Made by a program: the position numbers and the translations under genes. A model generated the notes under the pieces. It made no database searches. It was given only the letters and a program-made list of their open reading frames with translations, and had not been told where the DNA came from. Positions 45,169-53,329 of a stretch of DNA of 64,000 bases are shown here, one piece after another. The first letter of the stretch is position 1. The number at the start of each line of letters is the position of its first letter. This stretch comes from Sphingomicrobium arenosum (GTDB lineage: Bacteria > Pseudomonadota > Alphaproteobacteria > Sphingomonadales > Sphingomonadaceae). The stretch lies in contig NZ_JANPVN010000001.1 of assembly GCF_026157085.1 (NCBI RefSeq), positions 1,550,001 to 1,614,000 of the forward strand, given 5' to 3'.

Positions 45169-45702
45169 CTAACCCGCCTCGCCCGGCTTTCCAATCCTTC
45201 CCCAACCGGGCGGGATCAGGACGCCGTCCGCCTCGTTCCAGCCCTGCGCCAGCATCTCCTCGCGCATCTCCTCGGCCAGCCGATCGAGCCGCTCGGCCAC
45301 CGCCTTGCGCGCCGCTTCGACGTCTTCCCGATTGGGCGGGGCGCGATCGGCGTCGCCGGTCGCCGCCCCCGCGATCCGCGCCGCGAGGATCTTCGAGATT
45401 TCCAGCGCCTCGCGCGTCGTGACCTTGGGAAACTGGTCGCGCAATCCCGCGGCATCGGGATCGAACTGGGCCTGCGCCGCTTCCATCAGGCGGTGCGGCA
45501 AACGCTCCATGGCAGCGGCGAGCGCCCCGTCCCAATCGCGCGCAAAGTCCGGCTCCCGGTGCCGCCGTCGGTACAGTGCGTCGCTCGACAGGCCGCATGC
45601 CGCCGCCGCCTGCCCGACATTGCCACACACCGCCAATTCCTCGAGGAACTGCGCGCGCCGCCGCGCCGACCAGCGCGGAGCCCGATCATTCGAATTTGCC
45701 AT
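45169..45702 (-). CDS. Helix-turn-helix protein resembling small terminase subunits
   Basis: This 177-residue protein opens with a helix-turn-helix region, FLEELAVCGNVGQAAAACGL then SSDALYRRRHREPDF. That arrangement is seen in small terminase subunits and related DNA-binding proteins. The second half is helical and charged (EDVEAARKAVAERLDRLAEE) and ends with a short proline-glycine tail. No large terminase or other phage gene is present, so it is more likely a domesticated regulator. It ends 47 nt before the hybrid kinase and may share its transcript. ATG 45702 follows AAAGGG. Confidence 0.68.
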   Translation of the reverse strand: MANSNDRAPRWSARRRAQFLEELAVCGNVGQAAAACGLSSDALYRRRHREPDFARDWDGALAAAMERLPHRLMEAAQAQFDPDAAGLRDQFPKVTTREALEISKILAARIAGAATGDADRAPPNREDVEAARKAVAERLDRLAEEMREEMLAQGWNEADGVLIPPGWGRIGKPGEAG

Positions 45703-45766
45703 AAGCACCCTTTGCGAAAAGCATTGGGTAACCTATTTGGCTAGCTGTAGGACAGCCCCCAGCGGC

Positions 45767-47560
45767 TCAGCGCTTGCCGCGATGCGGCTTCTTGGCCTTG
45801 CCGCCGAAGTTGGGACCGGGCTTGCCGTCGCGCATCGCCTTGGTGGGATAGGGCTTAACCCCCCTGGGCCGGTCGTCAGGGCCACCACGCGCTGGCTTGA
45901 CCGCAAACTTGGCCCCACCTTGCTTCTTGTTCTGCCGTGCCTGCTCGCGCGGGCCTTCGGGCGAGAAGGTGATGGGGATCGCATCCTGTTCGTCATCGCC
46001 GCCCGCCGTACGCGCCAGCGCATCCTCGAACTTGGGCGCGATATGACGCGGCACCTGGAAAAAGGTCTCGTGCTGGCCGATGCGGATCGCGCCGATCTCG
46101 TTGCGCGTGATATGCCCGCGGCGACACAGCAGCGGCAGGATCCAGCGCGGCCCCGCATTCTGGCGCCGCCCGACCCCCAGCTTGAACCACACCACATCCT
46201 CGAAGCCCGGGCGCTGCATCTCGGCCTTGACCCGCTCGCGCGCCTCGGGCGTGTTGGGGATGAGCTCCTCGGGCATCGGCATCTTGGCGCGGTGCGCGGC
46301 AATGAGCGCGGTGGCGATGTCGAGCGGCGACATCTTGTCGATGAGCTCGGCCGCCAGCGCGACGTCGGCTTCTTCCGCCTCGACCGGCGCCAGCAATTTC
46401 TCCATCAGGCGCTCGCGGTCCATCGCGCGGATCTGCTCGGGGCTCGGCGCGTCCATCCACTGCGCCTCGATCCGCGCCCCGCGCAGCATTCCTTCGATCC
46501 GCCGGCGGCGGTTGTAGGGCACGATGATCGCGGCGGTGCCCTTTTTACCCGCGCGCCCCGTGCGGCCCGAACGATGCTGCAGCGTCTCGGCATCGCGCGG
46601 CACCTCGACATGGACGACGAGCGTGAGGTTCGGAAGGTCAATCCCCCGCGCCGCCACGTCGGTCGCCACGCACACCCGGGCCCGCCCGTCGCGCAGCGCC
46701 TGCAGCGCCTGGTTGCGCTCCGACTGTGAATGCTCGCCCGACAGCGCCACCACGTCGAACCCGCGATTTTGCAGCGTCGCATGGAGCCGCCGCACATTGT
46801 CGCGCGTCGCACAGAAACAGATCGCCGTCTCCGCCTCGTGATAGCGAAGCAGGTTCACCACCGCATTTTCCACATCGGACGGCGCCACGCTGATCGCCTC
46901 ATAGGCGATATCGCCATGGCCGCGCGTGTCGCCTGCCAGCGACAGCCTGAGCGCATCCGACTGATAGCGCTCGGCCAGCCGCACGATGCCTTGCGGCATG
47001 GTGGCCGAGAAGAGCAGCGTGCGCCGCTGGTCGGGCGAGGCGTCGAGGATCTCCTCGAGGTCGTCGCGAAAGCCCATGTCGAGCATCTCGTCGGCCTCGT
47101 CGAGCACCACCGCGATCAGCCCCGACAGGTCAAGGGCGCCGCGTTCGAGGTGATCGCGCAGACGCCCCGGCGTGCCGACCACGATGGCGGGCCCCTGCGC
47201 GAGATTGCGCCGCTCCTTGCTCGGATCCATCCCGCCGACGCAGGTCGCGATCCGCAGCCCCGCCTTGGCATAGAGCCATTCCAATTCGCGGCTCACCTGC
47301 AACGCCAGTTCGCGCGTCGGCGCGATGATCAGCGCCAGCGGCCGATCGACCAGCGGCATGTCCCCCACCGCGCCCAAGAGTTCGTCGGCCAGCGCGATCC
47401 CGAACGCCACCGTCTTGCCCGACCCCGTCTGCGCCGACACGATGAGATCACGCCCGGCGGCGTCGGCCTCGCTGACGGCGGCCTGCACGGGGGTGAGCGT
47501 CTCATACCCCTTTTCGGCAAAGGCGGACTGCAGAACGGGCGGCAAGTGATCGAAGGACAT
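45767..47560 (-). CDS. DEAD-box RNA helicase (DbpA/DeaD-like)
   Basis: The 597-residue protein has all core motifs: the Q motif region, AQTGSGKT near residue 43, PTRELALQ, VLDEADEML, SAT, and the C-terminal HRSGRTGRAG. A DbpA-type RNA-binding domain follows (FKLGVGRRQNAGPRWILPLL near residue 460). A basic tail ends in KPHRGKR. Helicases of this type remodel rRNA during ribosome assembly. Placement between rpoA and rplQ puts it inside a ribosomal neighbourhood but on its own transcript. Confidence 0.94.
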   Translation of the reverse strand: MSFDHLPPVLQSAFAEKGYETLTPVQAAVSEADAAGRDLIVSAQTGSGKTVAFGIALADELLGAVGDMPLVDRPLALIIAPTRELALQVSRELEWLYAKAGLRIATCVGGMDPSKERRNLAQGPAIVVGTPGRLRDHLERGALDLSGLIAVVLDEADEMLDMGFRDDLEEILDASPDQRRTLLFSATMPQGIVRLAERYQSDALRLSLAGDTRGHGDIAYEAISVAPSDVENAVVNLLRYHEAETAICFCATRDNVRRLHATLQNRGFDVVALSGEHSQSERNQALQALRDGRARVCVATDVAARGIDLPNLTLVVHVEVPRDAETLQHRSGRTGRAGKKGTAAIIVPYNRRRRIEGMLRGARIEAQWMDAPSPEQIRAMDRERLMEKLLAPVEAEEADVALAAELIDKMSPLDIATALIAAHRAKMPMPEELIPNTPEARERVKAEMQRPGFEDVVWFKLGVGRRQNAGPRWILPLLCRRGHITRNEIGAIRIGQHETFFQVPRHIAPKFEDALARTAGGDDEQDAIPITFSPEGPREQARQNKKQGGAKFAVKPARGGPDDRPRGVKPYPTKAMRDGKPGPNFGGKAKKPHRGKR

Positions 47561-47805
47561 GAATTCTCGCTAAAAAAGCCGGGCCGTGGCGCAAGGCGCT
47601 CATCGGTCGGCAAAGTCGTCAAGTGCCGCGGCCAGGCGCCGGCACGGCCCGCGCTCGTCGCGGGGTCGCGCGCGCCATAGAGCATAAACACGCGTTTGGC
47701 TTGTGCTAAGTTGTTGAATGACCGGGCTCGGCGCCCGGCGTCACGAAAAGGTGCGGGTCCAAAAGCCTGAGGAGCGTCCGCATTGGGGTGGAAAGCGGTC
47801 ATTGA

Positions 47806-48201
47806 TTACGCTTCGAAGTTACAGGAGGCATCCACCAGCGCTTCTGAAGGTACGTGGTAGCGCACGTTGAACACCATGCATCCGCCATCATCGATATACG
47901 GGACTTCGGAAGGCTCGACCCAGTAGGCCTCTCCAGCCCGCCCCAAGTACGAACTGTACACACCGGTCGCTTCAATATAGCGGCCGTTTACGTAGTCGCC
48001 GCTCTCTCGCCAGTAGAAGCGTGCGTAACCCTGCAAATCGATGTTCGAGTGTTCGGCAGCCACTTCTTTTTCGATGGCTTGGAGAAGCGGGTCGTTCGAA
48101 GTGGTTCGTCTGTCTTCCTCAGGTGCGGAGCAGCCAGAGAGCACGACAGCAAGCAGCGCGATTTCAGTGTTAAATCGGTGACGCACTATACTCCCTTTCA
48201 C
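47806..48201 (-). CDS. Putative lipoprotein, low-G+C orphan
   Basis: The 131-residue product has a hydrophobic N-terminus with a lipobox-like LSGC near residue 24. The mature domain contains DLQGYARFYWRESGDYVNGR, IEATGVYSSYLG and GGCMVFNVRYHVPSEALVDA. A cysteine pair (GGC, ASC) could form a disulfide. The start may also be an in-frame GTG 15 nt downstream. The bases are clearly richer in A and T than in the flanking genes, suggesting recent acquisition. No family was recognised. Confidence 0.6.
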   Translation of the reverse strand: MKGSIVRHRFNTEIALLAVVLSGCSAPEEDRRTTSNDPLLQAIEKEVAAEHSNIDLQGYARFYWRESGDYVNGRYIEATGVYSSYLGRAGEAYWVEPSEVPYIDDGGCMVFNVRYHVPSEALVDASCNFEA

Positions 48202-48243
48202 ATAGTCTGGAACGACACCAAGGGGGTGGGACGCGGACGCTTC

Positions 48244-48819
48244 CTAAAATGCTGACCAGCGCTCTTCTTCGGGACGGGCGTTGCTCGGCCCAAAGCAATA
48301 TCGCCCGTCGGCTCTAAAGGAGAAAATCTGGCTGTCTGCCATGATGTGCCACTGCACATCGGTCGCATCATCTTCATATGGCCGAGTTTCTAGAGCTCCC
48401 CCTAGGTCGAATGTGAACGTTGACCGGCCTCGGCTCGGATCGACTTCAACGCCGACAATCTTCTGACCATTCAGACGGCTGGTTGCGCGCGCTATATGCT
48501 CACTCGAATCTTCGCTGTGTGCGAGTTGAACGCCGTCTTGAAGCACCCGCCAATGGCAGCAGTAAATCCAAAGATGCCAGTTGCCACTGACAGAAGCGTA
48601 TCTCCAACGGCCTCTATCCTGTGAATACCGTTCCTCGATACGCAATTCAGGTTCGCCGAATTCAAAGGTCAGGAAGCTACCGTGTCCTTGCTGGACGCCC
48701 CACGCCACTAAGCCAAGCATGGGGTTAATATAGTTATCGAGTGGTGCGAACGACGGTTCATTCATTAGCGCTCGATTGCATCGATGCCTGACGTCCGCAA
48801 TGGGGTCGTTAGCGGACAT
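48244..48819 (-). CDS. Hypothetical protein, low-G+C orphan
   Basis: The 191-residue product has no signal peptide. Visible stretches are GSFLTFEFGEPELRIEERYS, WHLWIYCCHWRVLQDGVQL and GVEVDPSRGRSTFTFDLGG. The pattern suggests a mixed alpha/beta cytoplasmic domain. AAGGAGAA sits correctly before the ATG at 48819, so the upstream part of the open frame, which runs through the rpoA terminator, was excluded. It shares low G+C and strand with the lipoprotein gene 42 nt downstream. Function unknown. Confidence 0.65.
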   Translation of the reverse strand: MSANDPIADVRHRCNRALMNEPSFAPLDNYINPMLGLVAWGVQQGHGSFLTFEFGEPELRIEERYSQDRGRWRYASVSGNWHLWIYCCHWRVLQDGVQLAHSEDSSEHIARATSRLNGQKIVGVEVDPSRGRSTFTFDLGGALETRPYEDDATDVQWHIMADSQIFSFRADGRYCFGPSNARPEEERWSAF

Positions 48820-48878
48820 TCTCGATTCTCCTTCACACGCACCGATCAACGTTGGTCGGCAGCCCTGCCGGACCAACG

Positions 48879-48909
48879 AAAAAAGGGCCGCCCCTTCCGG
48901 GACGGCCCT
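48879..48909 (-). terminator. Rho-independent terminator of the rpsM-rpsK-rpoA operon
   Basis: On the minus strand the arms AGGGCCGTCCC and GGGGCGGCCCT pair around a short GGAA loop and are followed by six T residues (A tract 48879-48884 on the + strand). It lies about 90 nt past the rpoA stop, showing that rplQ is not read from this operon. Confidence 0.88.
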
Positions 48910-48998
48910 CAATCTCTTTACATCGGAAGTTGGCGTTAGCCGAGCAAAGAACTCCGTCGGGCGTCCCCCGGACGCCCTTTCCGGCCAAGCCTTGCGGC

Positions 48999-50063
48999 TT
49001 AGCCTAGGAGTTCTTGCTCCAGCTTCTTGGCCATTTCCTCGATGTTCTCGGGCGGCCAGCCCGGGATTTCCATGCCGAGGCGCAGGCCCATCGAGGCAAG
49101 GACTTCCTTGATCTCATTGAGGCTCTTGCGGCCGAAGTTCGGCGTGCGCAGCATCTCCGCTTCGGTCTTCTGCACGAGATCGCCGATGTAGATGATGTTG
49201 TCGTTCTTGAGGCAGTTGGCCGAACGCACCGACAGCTCGAGCTCGTCGACCTTCTTGAGAAGGTAACGGTTGAGCTGGTTGGTGTCCTGGCCACCTTCGG
49301 TAGCACCACCCGCCGTAGCCCCGCCGGCGGCAGGCGCCGGGGCGACCATGCTGTCGTCGAAGTGGACGAACAGCTGGAGCTGGTCCTGCAGGATGCGCGC
49401 GGCATAAGCGAGCGCGTCCTCGGGCGTCACCGTGCCATCGGTCTCGATGGTCAGCGACAGCTTGTCATAGTCCAGTTCCTGGCCGACGCGGGTGTTTTCC
49501 ACCTTGTAGGCGACCTGGCGGATCGGGCTGAACAGGCTGTCGACCGGGATGAGGCCGATCGGCGCGTCGGCCGGACGGTTCATCGCGGCGGGCACATAGC
49601 CCTTCCCGATGTCGGCGGTCAGCTCCATGTTGAGCGTGGCGCCTTCGTCGAGGTGGCAGATGACGAGGTCGGGGTTGGTGATTTCGATGTCGCCCGGGCA
49701 GCTGATCTGCCCCGCGGTGACTTCACCCGGACCCGTGGCCGACAGCTGCAGACGCTTGGGGCCTTCGCCTTCCATCTTCACCGCGACCTGCTTGATGTTG
49801 ATCACGAGGTCGGTGATGTCCTCGCGCACACCGGCGAGCGAGGAGAATTCATGAAGGACGCCCTCGATCTTCATCGAGGTGACGGCGGCGCCCTGGAGGC
49901 TCGACAGGAGGACGCGGCGCAGCGAGTTGCCGAGCGTCATCCCGAAGCCGCGTTCCAGCGGCTCGGCCACGAAGGTCGCCTTGCGCTTGGCATCGGCACC
50001 GGGCTTGCGGTCGAGGCCCTGCGGCTTTTTCAGTTCCTGCCAGTTCTTCGCGTTGATCGACAT
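48999..50063 (-). CDS. rpoA: RNA polymerase alpha subunit
   Basis: The 354-residue protein is a full alpha subunit. The N-terminal domain ([20 protein letters not shown] near residue 35) carries assembly into the beta/beta' core. A linker with [13 protein letters not shown] leads to the C-terminal domain ([20 protein letters not shown] near residue 275), which contacts DNA UP elements and activators. It follows rpsK by 91 nt and ends before a terminator. rplQ does not follow it here. Confidence 0.98.
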   Translation of the reverse strand: MSINAKNWQELKKPQGLDRKPGADAKRKATFVAEPLERGFGMTLGNSLRRVLLSSLQGAAVTSMKIEGVLHEFSSLAGVREDITDLVINIKQVAVKMEGEGPKRLQLSATGPGEVTAGQISCPGDIEITNPDLVICHLDEGATLNMELTADIGKGYVPAAMNRPADAPIGLIPVDSLFSPIRQVAYKVENTRVGQELDYDKLSLTIETDGTVTPEDALAYAARILQDQLQLFVHFDDSMVAPAPAAGGATAGGATEGGQDTNQLNRYLLKKVDELELSVRSANCLKNDNIIYIGDLVQKTEAEMLRTPNFGRKSLNEIKEVLASMGLRLGMEIPGWPPENIEEMAKKLEQELLG

Positions 50064-50154
50064 AATGTCCCCAGATGTTCGGCGGGGCGTCCCCCGCCAG
50101 TGTTAACAGTGTGTCGGGCCGCCCGAACGGCGGCCCAGGGCGATCAGCGCGCTG

Positions 50155-50544
50155 TTAGACGCGGCGGCGCTTGGACGGACGGACACCATTGTGCGGGATC
50201 GGCGTCACGTCGCGGATCGAGGTGATGGTGAAGCCCACCGCCTGGAGCGCACGCAGCGCGCTTTCGCGACCCGAACCCGGGCCCTTGACCTCGACTTCGA
50301 GGGTGCGGACGCCATGGTCCTGCGCCTTCTTGCCGGCGTCTTCGGCGGCGACCTGCGCGGCATAAGGCGTCGACTTGCGGCTGCCCTTGAAGCCCATCAT
50401 GCCGGCGCTCGACCAGCTGATCGCATTGCCCTGGGCGTCGGTGATGGTGATCATGGTGTTGTTGAAGCTGGCGTTCACATGGGCGACGCCGGCGGTGATG
50501 TTCTTGCGCTCACGGCGACGAACGCGTTGCGGTTCACGTGCCAT
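50155..50544 (-). CDS. rpsK: 30S ribosomal protein S11
   Basis: The 129-residue protein has the S11 landmarks [20 protein letters not shown] near residue 25, [14 protein letters not shown], the RNA-binding [13 protein letters not shown] and the C-terminal [18 protein letters not shown]. It lies in the platform of the 30S subunit at the mRNA exit. It is the middle gene of rpsM-rpsK-rpoA, 54 nt after rpsM. Confidence 0.98.
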   Translation of the reverse strand: MAREPQRVRRRERKNITAGVAHVNASFNNTMITITDAQGNAISWSSAGMMGFKGSRKSTPYAAQVAAEDAGKKAQDHGVRTLEVEVKGPGSGRESALRALQAVGFTITSIRDVTPIPHNGVRPSKRRRV

Positions 50545-50598
50545 TTTGAAATCTCTCTTCTAAAAGCTGTGCAGCGGGAGGAAGGAAGCGAGAAACGC

Positions 50599-50967
50599 TT
50601 ACTTCTTCTTGCCCGCGATCGGCTTGGCCTTGCCCTTGCGGGTGCGCGCATTGGTGTGCGTGCGCTGGCCGCGGACCGGCAGGCCGGCACGGTGACGAAG
50701 GCCGCGATAGGACTTGAGGTCCATCAGGCGCTTGATGTCCATCGCGCGTTCGCGGCGAAGGTCACCCTCGACGGTGTAGTCGGCGTCGATCGTTTCGCGG
50801 ATCTGCAGGACTTCCTGGTCCGACAGGTCGGCGACGCGACGTTCCGGCGCGATCTTCAGCTTTTCGGTGATTTCCTTGGCAGTCGTGTGACCGATACCAT
50901 GGATGTAGGTGAGCGCGATCTCGACGCGCTTGTTGGTCGGGATGTTGACCCCGGCAATACGTGCCAT
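50599..50967 (-). CDS. rpsM: 30S ribosomal protein S13
   Basis: The 122-residue protein starts [19 protein letters not shown] and ends in the basic [18 protein letters not shown] tail that reaches tRNA in the P site. S13 sits in the head of the 30S subunit and forms bridges to 50S. A TTG two codons upstream is unlikely to be the start. Unlike in most relatives, neither secY nor adk precedes it; the upstream gene is divergent, so the operon promoter must lie in 50968-51186. Confidence 0.98.
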   Translation of the reverse strand: MARIAGVNIPTNKRVEIALTYIHGIGHTTAKEITEKLKIAPERRVADLSDQEVLQIRETIDADYTVEGDLRRERAMDIKRLMDLKSYRGLRHRAGLPVRGQRTHTNARTRKGKAKPIAGKKK

Positions 50968-51186
50968 AACCAAATAGTCTCCTTACGGCTCCACGGGGCA
51001 GCGGGCACTTGCCGCCCCATCTCAAAGCGTGACCCCCGAACCAACGATGAAAACGGCGGACGCAACAAGGGCGCCGCCGGAAACCCACGGTTCGGGATGG
51101 GCGCGAGATAGGATTGCGCTGTTGGAGAGTCAAGGCCCGCACAATTAGAGATGGAGCAAAAGGCGTTTCCCCGCCATTAATGCGCC

Positions 51187-52221
51187 ATGGGGACCCAGAA
51201 CTTCGTTTTCGACGACCAGCAGGTCAAGCCCGGCACGCGGCTGTCGGTCGACGTGCCGATCAGCCGCGATTCGGCGGGCAACATGGTGCATCTGCCGGTG
51301 CGCATCGTCCATGGCGCAAAACCCGGGCCCACGCTGCTCATCAGCGCGGCGATCCACGGCGACGAGATCAGTGGCATCGAGGTCGTGCGCCGCGTGCTGG
51401 CCAAGATGAAGCCCAAGCGGCTGCGCGGCACCTTGCTCGCGGTGCCCATCGTCAACCCCTTCGGCTTTGTCGCCTGGAGCCGCTACCTGCCCGACCGGCG
51501 TGACCTCAATCGCAGTTTCCCGGGGCGCGAGGACGGCAGCCTTGCCAGCCGCATCGCCTTTCTGTTTCGCACCCTCCTGATGGAGCGCGCCGACTTCGCC
51601 ATCGACCTCCATTCGGCCGCCATCCACCGCTATAACTTGCCGCAGATCCGGGTCAGCCCCGAATCGCTCAAGGCGAGCGAGCTGGCGCGCGCTTTTTCGC
51701 CGCCGATCATCATGCATTCGAGCCTGCGCGACGGTTCGATGCGCGCCGAGGCGCTGAAGGACGGGCTCCAGATGATCCTCTACGAGGCGGGCGAGGCGCT
51801 GCGCTTCGACGATTTCTCCACCCGCGTCGGGGTGAATGGCATCCTGCGCGTCATGGCGGCGATGGACATGCTAGATTTGAAGGAAAGCAAGCGCGAGATC
51901 GCCGCGCCGCTGGAAAGCACTCGCTCGCTGTGGCTCCGAAGCCCGCGCGGCGGCATCGCTTCCATTCGCACGCCCTCGGGCCGCAAGGTGAGCCTCGGCC
52001 AGGTCGTCGCCACCGTGCGCAACCCCACCCACCCCGAGGAGGAAAGCGTCCTCAAATCGCCGATCGAGGGCCTCGTCATCGGCCACAGCCGGATGGGCGT
52101 GGTCAATCGCGGCGATGCGCTGCTCCACATTGCCCAATTGGGCGACAGCGGCATCTACCTCGACCCGCTCACCGAGGAGCGCTTGAGTGGCGCCCTGCTC
52201 GACGAGCATGAGATCGACTAG
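51187..52221 (+). CDS. Succinylglutamate desuccinylase/aspartoacylase family protein
   Basis: The 344-residue zinc hydrolase belongs to the M14-type AstE/AspA superfamily. The metal site is AIHGDEISG (HxxE) near residue 58 plus the histidine in FAIDLHSAA near residue 140. NPFGFVAWSRYLPDRRDLNR carries the substrate-binding arginine. The C-terminal part forms a beta-barrel-like domain (GLVIGHSRMGVVNRGDALLH). The true acyl-amino-acid substrate is unknown. It is divergent from rpsM and precedes ribF by 34 nt. Confidence 0.85.
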   Translation: MGTQNFVFDDQQVKPGTRLSVDVPISRDSAGNMVHLPVRIVHGAKPGPTLLISAAIHGDEISGIEVVRRVLAKMKPKRLRGTLLAVPIVNPFGFVAWSRYLPDRRDLNRSFPGREDGSLASRIAFLFRTLLMERADFAIDLHSAAIHRYNLPQIRVSPESLKASELARAFSPPIIMHSSLRDGSMRAEALKDGLQMILYEAGEALRFDDFSTRVGVNGILRVMAAMDMLDLKESKREIAAPLESTRSLWLRSPRGGIASIRTPSGRKVSLGQVVATVRNPTHPEEESVLKSPIEGLVIGHSRMGVVNRGDALLHIAQLGDSGIYLDPLTEERLSGALLDEHEID

Positions 52222-52255
52222 GCGGCGCGCCGCTTAGTCGCTAGTCACCTTCCTT

Positions 52256-53188
52256 ATGCAGCGGTTCAGCCACACCGACCCCGTCCCGGAAAGCCTTCGC
52301 GGCGCCATCGTCGCGCTGGGCAATTTCGATGGCTTCCACTTCGGTCACCAGGCCGTCGTGGGCCGCGCGATCGCGAAGGCGGCGCACGAAGGGCGGCCCG
52401 CGGTGGTGGCGACCTTCGATCCGCATCCGGTGCGGCACTTTCGCCCCGATGCCAAGCCGTTCCGCCTGACCTCGCTCGACCAGCGCGAGGCGCTGTTCGG
52501 GCAAGCCGGCGCCGACGGCATGCTGGTCTTCGCCTTCGACGATGCGCTGGCCTCGCTGACGGCGGCCGAGTTCGTCGAACTGCTCAGCGACAAGCTGGGC
52601 GTGGCGGGCGTCGTCACCGGCGAGGATTTCACCTTCGGCAAGGGCCGCGAGGGCGACGTCGCCAAGCTCGCCGAACTGGGCGCTGCCAGCGGCATGAGCG
52701 CCGAGGCCGTGGGCGCGGTCGGCATGGAAGACGCCGTGGTCTCCTCGAGCCGCATCCGCGAGGCGCTGCAGGCGGGCGATCCCGCCACGGCCACCCGCCT
52801 TCTCACCCGCCCCTTCGCGGTGCGCGGGCCGGTGGTGCATGGCGACAAGCGCGGACGCGAGCTTGGCTGGCCTACCGCCAACATGGAAATGGGCCAGTAT
52901 CTGCGCCCCGCCTACGGCGTCTACGCCACCCGTGTGCGCCTGCCCGACGGGAGCGAACATGATGCCGTCTCCAACCTCGGGGTGCGCCCGATGTTCGACC
53001 CGCCCAAGGAATTGCTCGAGACTTTCATCTTCGACTGGTCGGGCGACCTGTACGGGCAGGAAGTGGAGGTCCAGCTCCACCACTATCTACGCCCCGAAGC
53101 CGCCTTCCACGACATGGAAGCGCTGAAGCGCCAGATGGACAATGACGGCGCCGAAGCGCGGCGACTGCTGAGCGAGGGCCGCGCCTGA
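52256..53188 (+). CDS. ribF: Bifunctional riboflavin kinase/FAD synthetase RibF
   Basis: The 310-residue protein has the two RibF modules. An N-terminal FMN adenylyltransferase carries LGNFDGFHFGHQAVVGRA near residue 22 and the loop SSSRIREAL. A C-terminal riboflavin kinase carries GWPTANM near residue 205 and the catalytic region around PPKELLETFIFDW. It makes FMN and FAD. It precedes ileS and lspA, the same order (ribF-ileS-lspA) as in E. coli. Confidence 0.96.
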   Translation: MQRFSHTDPVPESLRGAIVALGNFDGFHFGHQAVVGRAIAKAAHEGRPAVVATFDPHPVRHFRPDAKPFRLTSLDQREALFGQAGADGMLVFAFDDALASLTAAEFVELLSDKLGVAGVVTGEDFTFGKGREGDVAKLAELGAASGMSAEAVGAVGMEDAVVSSSRIREALQAGDPATATRLLTRPFAVRGPVVHGDKRGRELGWPTANMEMGQYLRPAYGVYATRVRLPDGSEHDAVSNLGVRPMFDPPKELLETFIFDWSGDLYGQEVEVQLHHYLRPEAAFHDMEALKRQMDNDGAEARRLLSEGRA

Positions 53189-53191
53189 TCT

Positions 53192-53269
53192 CGTCATTGC
53201 GAGGAGCCGCAGGCGACGCGTCAATCCACCGCGCCGCCGCTGGATTGCTTCGCTGCGCTCGCAATGACG
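53192..53269. repeat. Interspersed palindromic repeat between ribF and ileS
   Basis: The outer arms CGTCATTGCGAG (53192-53203) and CTCGCAATGACG (53258-53269) are perfect complements. They enclose a core with AATCCA and TGGATT arms, giving an overall 78-nt hairpin-like element. Such elements with GTCATTGCGAGGAG ends are common between genes in alphaproteobacteria. It replaces any obvious terminator or promoter in this gap. Confidence 0.7.
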
Positions 53270-53329
53270 GTGGTTCGGCCGATGATTCCGGTTGTCTCTG
53301 GCGGCGCAGCGCCTTAAGCGCCTAACCCC

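Noticed and set aside
42650..45172. 840-codon open frame on the + strand opposite the hybrid kinase gene
   Set aside because: Antisense shadow; the kinase on the minus strand has every expected motif.
45169..48819. Prophage remnant between rpoA and rplQ
   Set aside because: Only one gene resembles a phage protein; no integrase, portal, capsid or attachment-site repeat was found.
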